A DNA stretch of 60,423 bases from positions 1 through 60,423 of the forward strand of contig NZ_JAPYPC010000028.1 of assembly GCF_029937855.1 (NCBI RefSeq), in the 5' to 3' direction. The translations under genes were made by a program, and so were the position numbers. Source of the DNA: Christiangramia sp. (GTDB lineage: Bacteria; Bacteroidota; Bacteroidia; Flavobacteriales; Flavobacteriaceae). The notes under the pieces are model-generated. The model was not told where the DNA came from. It did no database searches and worked only from the letters and a program-made list of their open reading frames with translations. Position 1 is the first letter of the stretch. Each line of letters opens with the position of its first letter. This document shows positions 1-9,468 of the stretch, one piece after another.

Positions 1-37
1 ATATCCTTAAAACGGATTTTTTTGTTTGATTAAAAAG

Positions 38-45
38 TATCTTTG
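38..45 (+). promoter_or_regulatory. candidate -7 promoter box (TATCTTTG) for the CvfB-like gene
   Basis: TATCTTTG matches the Bacteroidetes -7 consensus TAnnTTTG and lies 17 bases before the ATG at 63. TTTG motifs at 21-24 and 25-28 sit too close to be a properly spaced -33 box, and the upstream part is cut by the window edge, so only the -7 element is supported. Confidence 0.4.
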
Positions 46-62
46 CAGACTAAATTTATAGT

Positions 63-899
63 ATGATCCAATTAGGGGAATTTCACGAATTAATAATTAT
101 CCGGGAGACCGATCATGGTATTTACCTTGAAAATGATGAGGGAGATGAGGTTTTGCTTCCCAATAAGTATGTGCCTGAAGCATGGATGGTACATGATAAA
201 ATTAATGTTTTCGTCTACTTAGATCATCAAGAACGGCCTGTTGCAACAACCTTAAAACCGAAGATAAAACGTGACCAGTTTGGAAATCTTACCTGTGTAG
301 AAGTAAGTAAATTTGGAGCTTTTTTGGATTGGGGACTGGAAAAGCACCTTTTTGTTCCTTTCAAAGAGCAGGTGATTCCAATGCAAAAAGGAGAAAGATA
401 TCTTGTTTTTTGTTATCTGGATCTCGAAACAGAAAGACTTGCAGCATCCTCCAAAGTACATTCATTTTTAGATAATTCGGTGTTGACCGTAAAACCTTTT
501 GAAGAGGTTGATCTTCTGGTAAGCAATCATACAGATTTGGGTTTTAATGTGATCATCAATCAACTTCACCTGGGGCTTATTTATCACGATGAAGTTTTTA
601 AGCCTTTACATATTGGCGACGAAATTAAAGGATTTGTCAAAAAGATAAGGGAGGACAATAAGATTGATATTACGCTGCAAAGACCCGGATACAGAAGTAT
701 AGAACCTAATGCTCAGAAAATTTTAGACAGATTGAATGCTGCCGGTGGCTTTTTAGATTTAACCGATAAATCTTCACCTGAAGATATTAAGAATAGGTTG
801 CAAATGAGTAAAAAGAGTTTTAAAAAAGCTGTGGGAACACTTTATAAGCAGCGAATTATAGATATTAAAGACGATGGTATTCTTTTAAGGGAAGAATAG
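63..899 (+). CDS. cvfB: CvfB-like S1 RNA-binding protein
   Basis: A 278-residue cytoplasmic protein built like the CvfB/YitL family: S1-like OB folds at about residues 1-60, 65-135 and 145-205, then a winged-helix region at about 215-278. The third S1 segment ends with the typical KIDITLQRPGYR stretch, and the last 60 residues (from ILDRLNAAGGFLDL) match the C-terminal winged helix seen in the family. CvfB proteins bind RNA and affect virulence or stress gene expression in Firmicutes; the role in Bacteroidetes is not established. Length agrees with the family (about 280-300). The stop is one base from the stop of the convergent gene at 901. The family call is firm, the physiological role is not. 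Confidence 0.85.
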   Translation: MIQLGEFHELIIIRETDHGIYLENDEGDEVLLPNKYVPEAWMVHDKINVFVYLDHQERPVATTLKPKIKRDQFGNLTCVEVSKFGAFLDWGLEKHLFVPFKEQVIPMQKGERYLVFCYLDLETERLAASSKVHSFLDNSVLTVKPFEEVDLLVSNHTDLGFNVIINQLHLGLIYHDEVFKPLHIGDEIKGFVKKIREDNKIDITLQRPGYRSIEPNAQKILDRLNAAGGFLDLTDKSSPEDIKNRLQMSKKSFKKAVGTLYKQRIIDIKDDGILLREE

Positions 900-900
900 A

Positions 901-1350
901 TTAATAATTATAATTATACGGTGAGGTGTACCTTCTGGCTCCAAATCCACGTTGATTATAACTATTCAAAAAGGTTGGATAATATGGATTCATAAAAATA
1001 TCATCCTGATCCCTGGTTCTTACTTCACCCGAAATTTCAAAGATTTTCTTTTCTTTTTTCCGCTGAGGTAATGGAGAACCAAGATCTACTTCCTGTTGAA
1101 CACGATTTCTATTCATTTTGTCTATCACTGCGAGCATATCAACCTGATCATCTTGAATATGAGCTTTTAGATGTAAAAAAGAGCCGTCTGGCAAATTGAA
1201 GTTGGATTGTGATTGCCAGTTGAAACTGAATTCTTTCCAGGTATTATCAATACTTCTGTTCCTTATTTCAAAATCTTCGCGATCCCAATATTCCTGGGCC
1301 TGGACGAAGGTTCCAAATAGAAAGAGTAATAAAAATAGCCGAAATTTCAT
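901..1350 (-). CDS. hypothetical secreted protein
   Basis: A 149-residue protein with a clear Sec signal peptide (hydrophobic residues 5-15, cleavage probably after FVQA at about residue 18). The mature part is polar, rich in Asn, Arg and Tyr, and ends in a Tyr/Asn-rich tail (SPYNYNY). It has no lipobox, no membrane segment after the signal and no cysteine in the mature part. I do not recognise a family. It is convergent with the CvfB-like gene and divergent from the DUF2059 gene at 1503, so it probably has its own promoter in the 1351-1500 region. Likely periplasmic. Confidence 0.65.
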   Translation of the reverse strand: MKFRLFLLLFLFGTFVQAQEYWDREDFEIRNRSIDNTWKEFSFNWQSQSNFNLPDGSFLHLKAHIQDDQVDMLAVIDKMNRNRVQQEVDLGSPLPQRKKEKKIFEISGEVRTRDQDDIFMNPYYPTFLNSYNQRGFGARRYTSPYNYNY

Positions 1351-1502
1351 TTAATCCTTTTTTGAATTAATATCAAAAACAATGCAAACCTATAGATTTT
1401 CCACATTGAAATTAAAAAATACTTAAAAAATATTAATGTCTTAATTTCCGAAATCCAATAAACGCTTATTTTAGTGAACAAGAATATAAACCAATTTTTA
1501 TT

Positions 1503-1913
1503 ATGATTATGAAAAAAATTATCCTTTGTCTCGGTATTCTTGCAATTAGCATCCCTTCTGTTGCGCAGGAGGCAACTAGTTTTGAGCAAAAAGCCGTAAA
1601 GCTTATAAAATTAACTGCCGGTCAGCAATTTGAAATTATGACTGAACCCATTATCGAAATGGTTCCGCAAGAAAAACGTGAGGCTTTTAAAAAAGAACTT
1701 GCTGAAAGCACACAGGGACTTTACACGAAAATGGCTGCCGTCTATACGGAAAGTTTTACTGAAGACGAATTAGATAAAATACTGGCTTTTTATGCTACGC
1801 CAGTAGGAGAAAAGATGGTCGCTGTAACTCCTGAGCTTACCAAAAAAGGAATGGAAATTGGCCAGGCCTGGGGGATGGAGCTTCAGCCGTTAATGGCAAA
1901 ATATATGAATTAA
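1503..1913 (+). CDS. DUF2059 domain secreted protein
   Basis: A 136-residue protein with a signal peptide (MKKIILCLGILAISIPSVAQ, cleavage near residue 22) followed by a DUF2059-type helical domain. The signature is the LAFYATPVGEKMVAVTPEL segment at about residues 93-112, which in this family follows a helix ending in FTEDELDKI. DUF2059 proteins are small exported proteins without a settled function. Two ATGs (1503 and 1509) are possible; the second gives the more usual M-K-K start. It is followed by an inverted-repeat element at 1921-2044 rather than by an operon partner. Confidence 0.75.
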   Translation: MIMKKIILCLGILAISIPSVAQEATSFEQKAVKLIKLTAGQQFEIMTEPIIEMVPQEKREAFKKELAESTQGLYTKMAAVYTESFTEDELDKILAFYATPVGEKMVAVTPELTKKGMEIGQAWGMELQPLMAKYMN

Positions 1914-1920
1914 TTTTCTG

Positions 1921-2044
1921 AAGAGGTTGTCTATAAAGTTGGAAAACGTCAGTCTGTTTTGATAAATATCAGAATTATTTCAGGATCATAAAAATTAATT
2001 CAATCAAAAGCTTAAACGAATTGAGCTTGATGAAATAACCTCTT
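1921..2044. repeat. degenerate MITE-like intergenic inverted-repeat element
   Basis: The ends are AAGAGGTT (1921-1928) and its exact complement AACCTCTT (2037-2044). Just inside the left end the sequence reads TGTCTATAAAGTTGG, which resembles the end of the element at 27219-27289 (GGCTGTCTAAAAGTTG on the other strand). The element fills the gap between the DUF2059 gene and menB and carries no coding sequence. It could double as a transcription end. The similarity of the two copies is visible by eye; copy number in the genome is unknown. Confidence 0.45.
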
Positions 2045-2113
2045 ACAAAAGCTCTTTTTATTCAGCTTTCTGAAATAAAAGGAAAGCTCTATTTTTACAT
2101 TAAAATACAAATC

Positions 2114-2953
2114 ATGTCTAAAATTGACTGGGAAACAGTAAAAGAATACGAAGATATCACCTATAAAAAGTCTAACGGCGTTGCAAGAATTGCTTTTAAC
2201 AGACCAGATGTTAGAAATGCTTTTCGTCCCAAAACTACTTCGGAGCTTTTAGATGCGTTTCATGATGCCCATGAAGATACTTCCATTGGAGTAGTCTTAT
2301 TATCAGCAGAAGGACCTTCTTCCAAAGACGGGAAATGGGCTTTTTGTAGTGGTGGAGATCAAAAAGCAAGAGGTCACCAGGGCTATGTAGGTGAAGATGG
2401 TTACCATAGACTTAATATCCTGGAAGTTCAGCGATTGATCAGATTCATGCCCAAAGCTGTAATTTGTGTAGTTCCAGGTTGGGCTGTAGGAGGTGGGCAT
2501 AGTCTTCATGTAGTTTGTGATCTTACTCTGGCGAGCAAAGAACATGCAATATTTAAACAAACAGATGCTGATGTCACCAGTTTCGATGCGGGATACGGTT
2601 CAGCATACCTGGCTAAAATGGTGGGGCAAAAGAAAGCACGAGAAATTTTCTTTTTAGGAAGAAATTATTCAGCCCAGGAAGCCTATGAAATGGGAATGGT
2701 AAATGCTGTTATTCCGCATGAAGAATTGGAAGATACAGCTTATGAATGGGCTCAGGAAATTATGGAGAAATCCCCGACTTCTATTAAAATGCTGAAATTT
2801 GCCATGAATATGACCGATGATGGAATGGTTGGTCAGCAGGTTTTTGCAGGCGAAGTTACGAGGCTGGCGTATATGACAGATGAGGCTAAAGAAGGAAGGG
2901 ATGCTTTCCTGGAGAAAAGAAAGCCGAATTTCGATAAAAAATGGATTCCCTAA
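2114..2953 (+). CDS. menB: 1,4-dihydroxy-2-naphthoyl-CoA synthase
   Basis: Crotonase-fold enzyme of menaquinone synthesis that closes the ring of o-succinylbenzoyl-CoA to give 1,4-dihydroxy-2-naphthoyl-CoA. The 279-residue protein has the MenB signatures: the SGGDQKARG loop (about residues 79-87), the GWAVGGGHSLHVVCD oxyanion-hole helix (about 122-136), and FDAGYGSAYLAKMVGQKKARE (about 156-176) carrying the active-site Asp and Tyr region. Length is normal for MenB (about 280). No other men gene lies nearby, so the pathway is dispersed. The stop overlaps by four bases the stop of the convergent hydrolase gene. Confidence 0.93.
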   Translation: MSKIDWETVKEYEDITYKKSNGVARIAFNRPDVRNAFRPKTTSELLDAFHDAHEDTSIGVVLLSAEGPSSKDGKWAFCSGGDQKARGHQGYVGEDGYHRLNILEVQRLIRFMPKAVICVVPGWAVGGGHSLHVVCDLTLASKEHAIFKQTDADVTSFDAGYGSAYLAKMVGQKKAREIFFLGRNYSAQEAYEMGMVNAVIPHEELEDTAYEWAQEIMEKSPTSIKMLKFAMNMTDDGMVGQQVFAGEVTRLAYMTDEAKEGRDAFLEKRKPNFDKKWIP

Positions 2954-3831
2954 TAGGCTGATTTTGCCTGTTCAATGATATGTTCTACAATTTCTTCTGG
3001 CACTTCTTCCTGTAAGAAGTGTCTGGAAGATAAAGGTATTATTTGTTGAGCATCAGTCATTTTTTTCACGTCCTCACCATACTGGTCTATATTCAGCGCA
3101 GGGTCATCTTCCCCCCAAATTGCCTGTACCGGATAATCTACATTTTTAAAACTGGTGGCACATAATTTTTGAAATTCTTCTGTCTGTTCGAAATTCCGCA
3201 TTATTTTTAGAAAAGCTTTTCCATTGTCTTCGCGTTTTAAAAGATCTACATAGGCTTTGATTTCTTCATCTGGAACCCTGGAGGAGTGGTTCACTCCCAT
3301 TTTGCTAAACATAATTGGCCAGGTAGCATGAGTGATCGATTTTAATTCTGCTTCACCTAAAATTTTCTTTTCAAAAGCTCTCATGACCAGCGGTTTCTTG
3401 AAATTCTTGATATCAACCATGGTATTCAATAGTGTAAGCGATAATATTTTCTCAAGGTTTTTAGCCGCTAAGGAAAATCCAACTGGTCCGCCAATATCGT
3501 GCACCACTAAATGGTATTTGTCGATTCCAAGTTCTTCAAGTGCTTCAGCCATGAAATCTCCGAAATTTGAAAATTTATAGTTGAAATTTTCCGGTCTTTC
3601 CGACAGCCCAAGGCCGGGTAAATCTATAGCAATACCTCGAAATCCTTTTGCAGCGATAGAGGGAACCATTTTCCTATAGAGATATGAGGAAGTGGGAACT
3701 CCATGTATACATACAATAGCTTCCCCGCTCCCGGAGTCCAGTAGAAAGGTTTTAATCCCTCTTACTGTAATGTACTTCCCTGTGGCTTCATGTTTCTTAA
3801 CCACCATATCTATCTTCCCTTGTGTATCCAT
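2950..3831 (-). CDS. alpha/beta hydrolase, haloalkane dehalogenase/epoxide hydrolase-like
   Basis: A 293-residue alpha/beta-hydrolase without signal peptide. Visible motifs are the oxyanion HGVPTSSYLYR (from about residue 43), an Asp nucleophile elbow VVHDIGG (Asp about 112), the acid segment IWGEDDPAL (about 239-247) and the catalytic His in SSRHFLQEE. An Asp instead of a Ser at the elbow places it with haloalkane dehalogenases and epoxide hydrolases rather than lipases or MenH. The substrate cannot be told. A TAnnTTTG match on the minus strand (3837-3844) lies so close to the ATG that either the mRNA is almost leaderless or the Met at codon 9 is used. Confidence 0.82.
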   Translation of the reverse strand: MDTQGKIDMVVKKHEATGKYITVRGIKTFLLDSGSGEAIVCIHGVPTSSYLYRKMVPSIAAKGFRGIAIDLPGLGLSERPENFNYKFSNFGDFMAEALEELGIDKYHLVVHDIGGPVGFSLAAKNLEKILSLTLLNTMVDIKNFKKPLVMRAFEKKILGEAELKSITHATWPIMFSKMGVNHSSRVPDEEIKAYVDLLKREDNGKAFLKIMRNFEQTEEFQKLCATSFKNVDYPVQAIWGEDDPALNIDQYGEDVKKMTDAQQIIPLSSRHFLQEEVPEEIVEHIIEQAKSAY

Positions 3832-3984
3832 AATTCCAAAATTAAAAGACTTAAAGATACGTTTTGTGTTTTTTGAAAAGACAAAAGAAATGGTAAGTAT
3901 GGGTTAAATATTTCCAAAAAAGAAAGCTGACATTTATGTTTTTCAACTAAAGGCCAGCTTCTTATTCTTAAAATATTAAATGTA

Positions 3985-6390
3985 TTACCTAAGTTTTGGA
4001 TATTTAGAGGGATTGGACTCATGCATAATCGCATAAATCTTTTCAAAGATATCTTCAGCAGATGGTTTTGAAAAATAATCTCCATCGGTTCCATAAGCGG
4101 GTCTATGTTCTTTTGCAGTAAGTGTTTGCGGCTTGCTGTCTAAGAACCTGTAAGCATTTTGTTCGTCGAGTATTTTTTGAAGGATATATGCTGAAGCACC
4201 TCCGGGCACATCTTCGTCTATAACTAATAGCCGGTTTGTTTTTTCAACACTCTTCACAATATCATGGTTAATATCAAATGGAAGCAAGGATTGAACATCT
4301 ATAACTTCTGCATCGATATCAACTTCATTTAATTCTCTGGCCACTTCTTCCACAATTCGCAAAGTGGAACCATAAGAAACCAGCGTGATATCATTACCTT
4401 CTTTTACCGTTTCAGTAACTCCAATTGGTGTTTTCAATTCTCCCAGGTTGGTAGGAAGTTTTTCTTTTAAACGATATCCATTTAGGCATTCAATAACCAT
4501 CGCCGGGGTATCAAGTTCCAATAAATTATTATAGAATCCGGCGGCTTTGGTCATATTCCTCGGAACAAGGACATACATTCCGCGTAGGAGATTCAACATG
4601 CCACCCATTTGCGATCCACTATGCCATATACCTTCTAACCGATGTCCTCTCGTTCTAACGATTAGCGGTGCTTTTTGTTTTCCTTTTGTGCGATAATGAA
4701 CAGTAGCAAGATCATCGCTCATGCCCTGTAAGCAATACATCACGTAATCAAGATATTGAATCTCGGCGATAGGTCTTAGACCCCGCATGGACATTCCAAT
4801 TCCCTGGCCTAATATAGTTGCTTCCCTAATCCCGGTATCGGAAACTCTAAATTTTCCATATTTTTTCTGAAGACCTTCCAGTCCCTGGTTTACGTCTCCA
4901 ATTTCTCCAGAATCCTCTCCAAATATGAGGGTCTGTGGGTATTTATTGAAGATAGCATCAAAGTTATCTCTTAGAATAATTCGAGCATCTACCTCTTCAG
5001 CATTGTCCTCATAGGTTGGAAGTACTTCGACTTGTGTATCTTCCTTTATATATAAATGGGATGCATAATCATCATAAGCCTGTTCAGAAAAGTCGTTTAA
5101 CCAGTTAAGAATGTCGTTCTTTTCAGTACTTTCTGAGCCTATTAAAAATCGTAATGTTTTCCTGGCAGCAGACACCAGATCTTTTTTAAAGGGCTCCTTA
5201 TTGCCAGCAACCTCTTTTTTTATAGCATTGATGAAATTAGCATTTGAACTTGCCTGGGCAGCATTTTCAAGCAGCTTTACAAGTTCCTTTTGCTTTTTGA
5301 GTGCTGGCTTTAAATATGCGGTCCAGGCTTTATGTTTCGCGCCTCTAATTTCTTTTTTAATCTCCTTTTCCAATTCATCCAATTGCTCTGAAGTCGCGAA
5401 ATCATTCTCTATCATCCATTCCCTGAATTTCAGGTTGCAATCATGCTCCTTTTCCCACTTGAGCCTTTCTTCAGATTTATATCTTTCATGAGATCCGGAA
5501 GTTGAATGTCCCTGGGGTTGTGTTAACTCAATCACATGAATAAGAACCGGACAGTGTTCTTTTCTGGCGATTTGTGATGCCTTTTCGTAAGCATCTACAA
5601 GTGCAGGATAATTCCATCCTTCCACCACAAGGATTTCAAATCCTTCATTATCTCTATCTCTCTGAAATCCTTTAAGGATCTCTGAGATATTTTCTTTTGT
5701 AGTCTGATGTTTTGCGTGAACTGAAATTCCATATTCATCATCCCACACGTTCATAACCATTGGTACCTGCAAAACTCCGGCAGCGTTGATCGTTTCCCAA
5801 AAATGACCTTCACTGGTACTCGCATTTCCTATGGTTCCCCAGGCAACCTCATTTCCGTTATCAGAAAACTTTTCAGCCTGAATTCCATCTACATTTCGGT
5901 AGATTTTTGAAGCTTGTGCTAAACCGAGTAATCTTGGCATTTGCCCGGCAGTTGGAGAAATATCTGCACTGGAATTTTTCTGTTCCATCAGGTTTTTCCA
6001 TTCTCCTTTTTCATCAAGGCTATGTGTCATAAAATGACCTCCCATCTGGCGGCCACCAGACATTGGTTCATTTTCAATATTAGTATCGGCATATAAACCT
6101 GCGAAGAATTGTTCAGGAGTAAGTTCATTGATCGCCATCATAAAGGTTTGATCACGATAATAACCAGATCTAAAATCCCCATTTTTAAAGGCTTTGGCCA
6201 TTGCTAACTGTGGTACTTCCTTTCCATCTCCAAATATCCCAAATTTCGCCTTTCCGGTAAGTACTTCTCTTCGTCCCAATAAGCTACATTCCCTGCTGGT
6301 TACAGCAATTTTATAGTCTTCAAGAACCTGAGACTTGAATTCATCAAATGAAATAGAATTTTCAGTTTGTGTTTCGCTTTGCATGAACAT
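3985..6390 (-). CDS. fused alpha/beta 2-oxoacid dehydrogenase E1 component
   Basis: Thiamine-diphosphate-dependent E1 component of a 2-oxoacid dehydrogenase complex with alpha and beta subunits in one chain of about 800 residues, a form common in Flavobacteriia. Alpha part, about 20-380: includes the TPP region GTIGNASTSEGHFWE ... VWDDEYGIS. Beta part, about 455-800: includes LIFGEDSGEIGDVNQGL, VSDTGIREATILGQGIGM and QYLDYVMYCLQG. A longer reading begins with TTG at 6408, but that codon sits in a candidate -7 box (6406-6413), so I place the start at ATG 6390 (6384 also possible). Substrate is probably branched-chain 2-oxoacids, less surely pyruvate. No E2 or E3 gene is adjacent. Confidence 0.88.
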   Translation of the reverse strand: MFMQSETQTENSISFDEFKSQVLEDYKIAVTSRECSLLGRREVLTGKAKFGIFGDGKEVPQLAMAKAFKNGDFRSGYYRDQTFMMAINELTPEQFFAGLYADTNIENEPMSGGRQMGGHFMTHSLDEKGEWKNLMEQKNSSADISPTAGQMPRLLGLAQASKIYRNVDGIQAEKFSDNGNEVAWGTIGNASTSEGHFWETINAAGVLQVPMVMNVWDDEYGISVHAKHQTTKENISEILKGFQRDRDNEGFEILVVEGWNYPALVDAYEKASQIARKEHCPVLIHVIELTQPQGHSTSGSHERYKSEERLKWEKEHDCNLKFREWMIENDFATSEQLDELEKEIKKEIRGAKHKAWTAYLKPALKKQKELVKLLENAAQASSNANFINAIKKEVAGNKEPFKKDLVSAARKTLRFLIGSESTEKNDILNWLNDFSEQAYDDYASHLYIKEDTQVEVLPTYEDNAEEVDARIILRDNFDAIFNKYPQTLIFGEDSGEIGDVNQGLEGLQKKYGKFRVSDTGIREATILGQGIGMSMRGLRPIAEIQYLDYVMYCLQGMSDDLATVHYRTKGKQKAPLIVRTRGHRLEGIWHSGSQMGGMLNLLRGMYVLVPRNMTKAAGFYNNLLELDTPAMVIECLNGYRLKEKLPTNLGELKTPIGVTETVKEGNDITLVSYGSTLRIVEEVARELNEVDIDAEVIDVQSLLPFDINHDIVKSVEKTNRLLVIDEDVPGGASAYILQKILDEQNAYRFLDSKPQTLTAKEHRPAYGTDGDYFSKPSAEDIFEKIYAIMHESNPSKYPKLR

Positions 6391-6405
6391 TGTTTTGAAT
6401 GAAAA

Positions 6406-6436
6406 CAAATGTAGCGAAAACTATGATTAAATACAA
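6406..6436 (-). promoter_or_regulatory. candidate promoter of the E1 gene
   Basis: On the minus strand TACATTTG (6413-6406) matches the -7 consensus TAnnTTTG, and TTG (6436-6434) lies 20 bases upstream as a -33 element. Transcription would begin near 6399, which supports translation from ATG 6390 or 6384 and not from TTG 6408. Confidence 0.45.
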
Positions 6437-6580
6437 TTCAAATTTTTCGGCAAAAATTGATAATAATGGAATTTTAACCTTTATTTATTATTTATTTTAG
6501 AATTAATCACGCCTCTATTAAGAATTTATTGATAATACTGAAATTAACCTACAGATGTTTTAATCTTTTTTATATCCATA

Positions 6581-9391
6581 TTAATACCAGCGCCGGGTGA
6601 ACAATCTAATTAATGTACTAATATCCAGGGCTACAATAAAACGAATTCTCTGGTCGTAATCGGGTTCTGTTATTTCCCAGCCCAAATTTGAATAAACAGG
6701 GAAAAAAACTTCAAAATAATCCTGTACCAGGCTTAGCCGTATACCAGAATCGTATAAAAATTTACCATTATCGCCTTTGTTTTTTACTATTCCCACATCG
6801 CCATAAGCGTAGATCCAATTCCAGATATTCGTGCTGGCATTTACCGTGGTTATCCATTCATTCGCATACTCCGGCTGAAGCTGGGACTTAAAACCTCCTT
6901 CAGCTACGATAATCTGCTGACTAAATAATCCGCTTCCCTGGCTACGGCCGTAATAATTATAATCAAATAAGTAATCGGTGGGTCGGTCTAAGGCAAAACT
7001 AAAGTAATCGTTGGACCTCACGTCGTTATATAAAAAAGTACCACCAAAAAACCTTAGGTTTATTTGCCTGTTATTGGTGAATAACTTTCTGTATTCCGCA
7101 GTTACTGAAACTTTACTGAACTTATCTGAAAGCTGGTAATCTAAAGATGCGGTGAGGTGCTTTAAGAAATTAGGATTGCTATAGCTGTAATTAACGTTAA
7201 GGACGTTATAATCTGGGAATAGCAAAGGGTCTTCCGGATTTTGATCACGCTTAACATTTATATTCCTTATGGAAAGCCGTTGTCTTTCGTTACTCCTTAA
7301 ATAGGAGTTTCGAAAAGAAAATACCAGAAATGGAGTAAACTTCTCATAAAATAGGTTGTAGCCATATGAAAAACGCGATCCTCCAATTCCATAATAAATC
7401 AAGTTGAGGTCTTTGTTCTCAAACTGATGCGCGTTATAAAATGAAGCGGAACCTACAAAGGTTTTACTGGTAAAGCCGTATTTGGGAGATATGGAAAAAT
7501 TAAAAGTCTTACTTAGAACTGTTTTATTATATAATTTAGGCCCAATGGAAACACCGTCATAGAGGTTATATTCAAATTCCGGCATAAAAAATATCTGGTT
7601 ATACCTGGGATCTTCCACATCCTGAAAAAGCCGAAACTGTAGAGGTTTGTCAAATAATTTTGTTACCCCTTCATAATTATTCCTTTGGTTGAATTCCGGA
7701 ATTTCCTGTTCATAATTTAACGCCAGGCGTTCAATATCATTATTAGGTATTTTAACGCTTTTAGTATCCCTTACTTTTTCAACCCATTGTTTGTAAACTA
7801 CCTTTCCGTCATTAAGGCCATATAGGCTTATGGGCATGTCGTTATCCCTTAGATTTTTGATAGTAACTTTAAGGGAGTCGTGGAGTTTATCTACATTGGT
7901 GATTTTAAAATCTATTTTTTTATTGGTTCCAACATATTCTTCATAGAACCAGGATATATCTTTTTCAGCATTTTTCTGAAGCAGCCGAACAAAATCCTTC
8001 TCATTCACCGGCTTCAATTTGTACTCTGTATAAAATTCAGAAATAGATTTTTTAACAGATTCATCACCCAGGAATTCTTCCAGATATTTTATTCCAACTC
8101 CTGCCTTATAAGCATTGGCTATATTTTTATTGAACTTCACCAAAGAATCCTGGCTCGTGGTAAGAGGCTGATCTATGTTCATCCTGGCCACATTCATATA
8201 GAGGAACTGGTACTGGTCATTAAATTCCAGATCTGCTGCGTGAAACCATCTTATTCCAATTATGTCACTAAGGTTGCCAATGAGTTTCATTTTCGGGTAA
8301 TACTCATCTACATAATCCATCATTAGAGAAACCATAATGGCATCTGTCACCCATTTTTCCGATCGTGGATTAATAAATATAGTATTGTCGAGATAATTCC
8401 TGGTGATGGTTTTAAAAAGTTTGATATCGTATTGAAATCCGTCTGGGAAAGGCCGAATAAAACCGGGAAGTTGATTCAGCCCATATATGGGGCTGTTTAA
8501 ATAATCTTCCTGGGTCACAAAGATGTTCCTGTGAGGGTATTTACCAAGTCTTTGGTGCAAAAAATCGAATGTTCTTTCCAGAAGGCTATTTTTGACCTCA
8601 AATGCAATATCCTCATCTTCTATATTGGTAATAACCTGGTTGGAATTGGCTTTGATAGATTCAAAAATAAAAGATTTTGTAAGGTACATCTTGGTATCTA
8701 CCCGTTCATCGCCAGAAAAAGTAATGGTCTTGTAACCCTGACGCGTCTGGGTCTTCAATAGGTTGAGACCTGAAGCAGCATAAAATTCAGTAGGAATATC
8801 TATTGAAATATTTATTTTATGCGGTTTTACATATTGAAGGCCAAGATCTTTGTGGCTATACAGTTTCCAGCCATTATCCAGCGGTGCAGGCACCATGTAC
8901 CAGTATCTTAATTTATAATTACCCTCATCGTCCCTTCCGTAGCGGGTGAATTTATCATCGGGTACTTTAATATTATAACTTAAGTTCAGCGTAATAGAAT
9001 CTCCCGGAGCTAATGGTTCGTCCAGTTTAATGCGCAAAAGATCCACTACATTCCCGGGTCTGTCCCATTCCAGACTGTTCCCTAATTTTTTTTCTACGGA
9101 ATTAATGCTGGTGTAGCCTCGCTCCCTGTCTTTGGCAAAATGAAAACGCCTGGCAAAATCTTCAGCAAAACGTTTTGCAAGGGGAGAAGTTTTGGAACTA
9201 AAAGCATTATTCCAGTCATTAAGGTAGAGACTTACCAGTTCCCTTTCTTCGGTATTAACGAAGGTAATTTCCTGATCTATTTCTATAGTGTGAAGGCTGT
9301 CAATAAGGCGTGCGTTCACATTGATGACATTCTGTGCAGAAAGCCAACCTGAGCAAACGAAAAAGATCAGGAATAACGAAGGGTTTTTCAA
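6581..9391 (-). CDS. M1 aminopeptidase-like protein lacking the zinc motif, with C-terminal outer-membrane barrel
   Basis: A 936-residue exported protein: signal peptide 1-20, an N-terminal beta domain as in M1 peptidases (about 25-245), a gluzincin-like domain (about 265-500), a linker, and from about 600 a long region of alternating Tyr/Phe/Asn-rich strands ending in Tyr that looks like a beta-barrel. Where M1 enzymes carry HExxH, this protein has RNYLD (about 331-335), and the WLDEG-like segment is W-V-T-D-A, so peptidase activity is unlikely. The start is TTG; an in-frame stop lies just before it and the signal peptide begins here. It may be a binding or assembly protein at the outer membrane. 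Similar catalytically degraded M1 proteins are common in this phylum; function unknown. Confidence 0.75.
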   Translation of the reverse strand: MKNPSLFLIFFVCSGWLSAQNVINVNARLIDSLHTIEIDQEITFVNTEERELVSLYLNDWNNAFSSKTSPLAKRFAEDFARRFHFAKDRERGYTSINSVEKKLGNSLEWDRPGNVVDLLRIKLDEPLAPGDSITLNLSYNIKVPDDKFTRYGRDDEGNYKLRYWYMVPAPLDNGWKLYSHKDLGLQYVKPHKINISIDIPTEFYAASGLNLLKTQTRQGYKTITFSGDERVDTKMYLTKSFIFESIKANSNQVITNIEDEDIAFEVKNSLLERTFDFLHQRLGKYPHRNIFVTQEDYLNSPIYGLNQLPGFIRPFPDGFQYDIKLFKTITRNYLDNTIFINPRSEKWVTDAIMVSLMMDYVDEYYPKMKLIGNLSDIIGIRWFHAADLEFNDQYQFLYMNVARMNIDQPLTTSQDSLVKFNKNIANAYKAGVGIKYLEEFLGDESVKKSISEFYTEYKLKPVNEKDFVRLLQKNAEKDISWFYEEYVGTNKKIDFKITNVDKLHDSLKVTIKNLRDNDMPISLYGLNDGKVVYKQWVEKVRDTKSVKIPNNDIERLALNYEQEIPEFNQRNNYEGVTKLFDKPLQFRLFQDVEDPRYNQIFFMPEFEYNLYDGVSIGPKLYNKTVLSKTFNFSISPKYGFTSKTFVGSASFYNAHQFENKDLNLIYYGIGGSRFSYGYNLFYEKFTPFLVFSFRNSYLRSNERQRLSIRNINVKRDQNPEDPLLFPDYNVLNVNYSYSNPNFLKHLTASLDYQLSDKFSKVSVTAEYRKLFTNNRQINLRFFGGTFLYNDVRSNDYFSFALDRPTDYLFDYNYYGRSQGSGLFSQQIIVAEGGFKSQLQPEYANEWITTVNASTNIWNWIYAYGDVGIVKNKGDNGKFLYDSGIRLSLVQDYFEVFFPVYSNLGWEITEPDYDQRIRFIVALDISTLIRLFTRRWY

Positions 9392-9468
9392 CTAGCAATA
9401 GGTTTAGTACTGATAAGCAATCAGGGCTAAATATAAACAAACTTTAATACCTTCAATAAACCTATTAA

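Noticed and set aside
1347-1589. 80-residue minus-strand frame overlapping the DUF2059 gene start
   Set aside because: It runs antisense to a clear signal peptide and has no family or start context; it is a shadow frame.
2950-3831. MenH, as an alpha/beta hydrolase next to menB
   Set aside because: The elbow carries Asp (HDIGG) rather than the Ser expected for MenH, and the gene is convergent with menB rather than co-directional.
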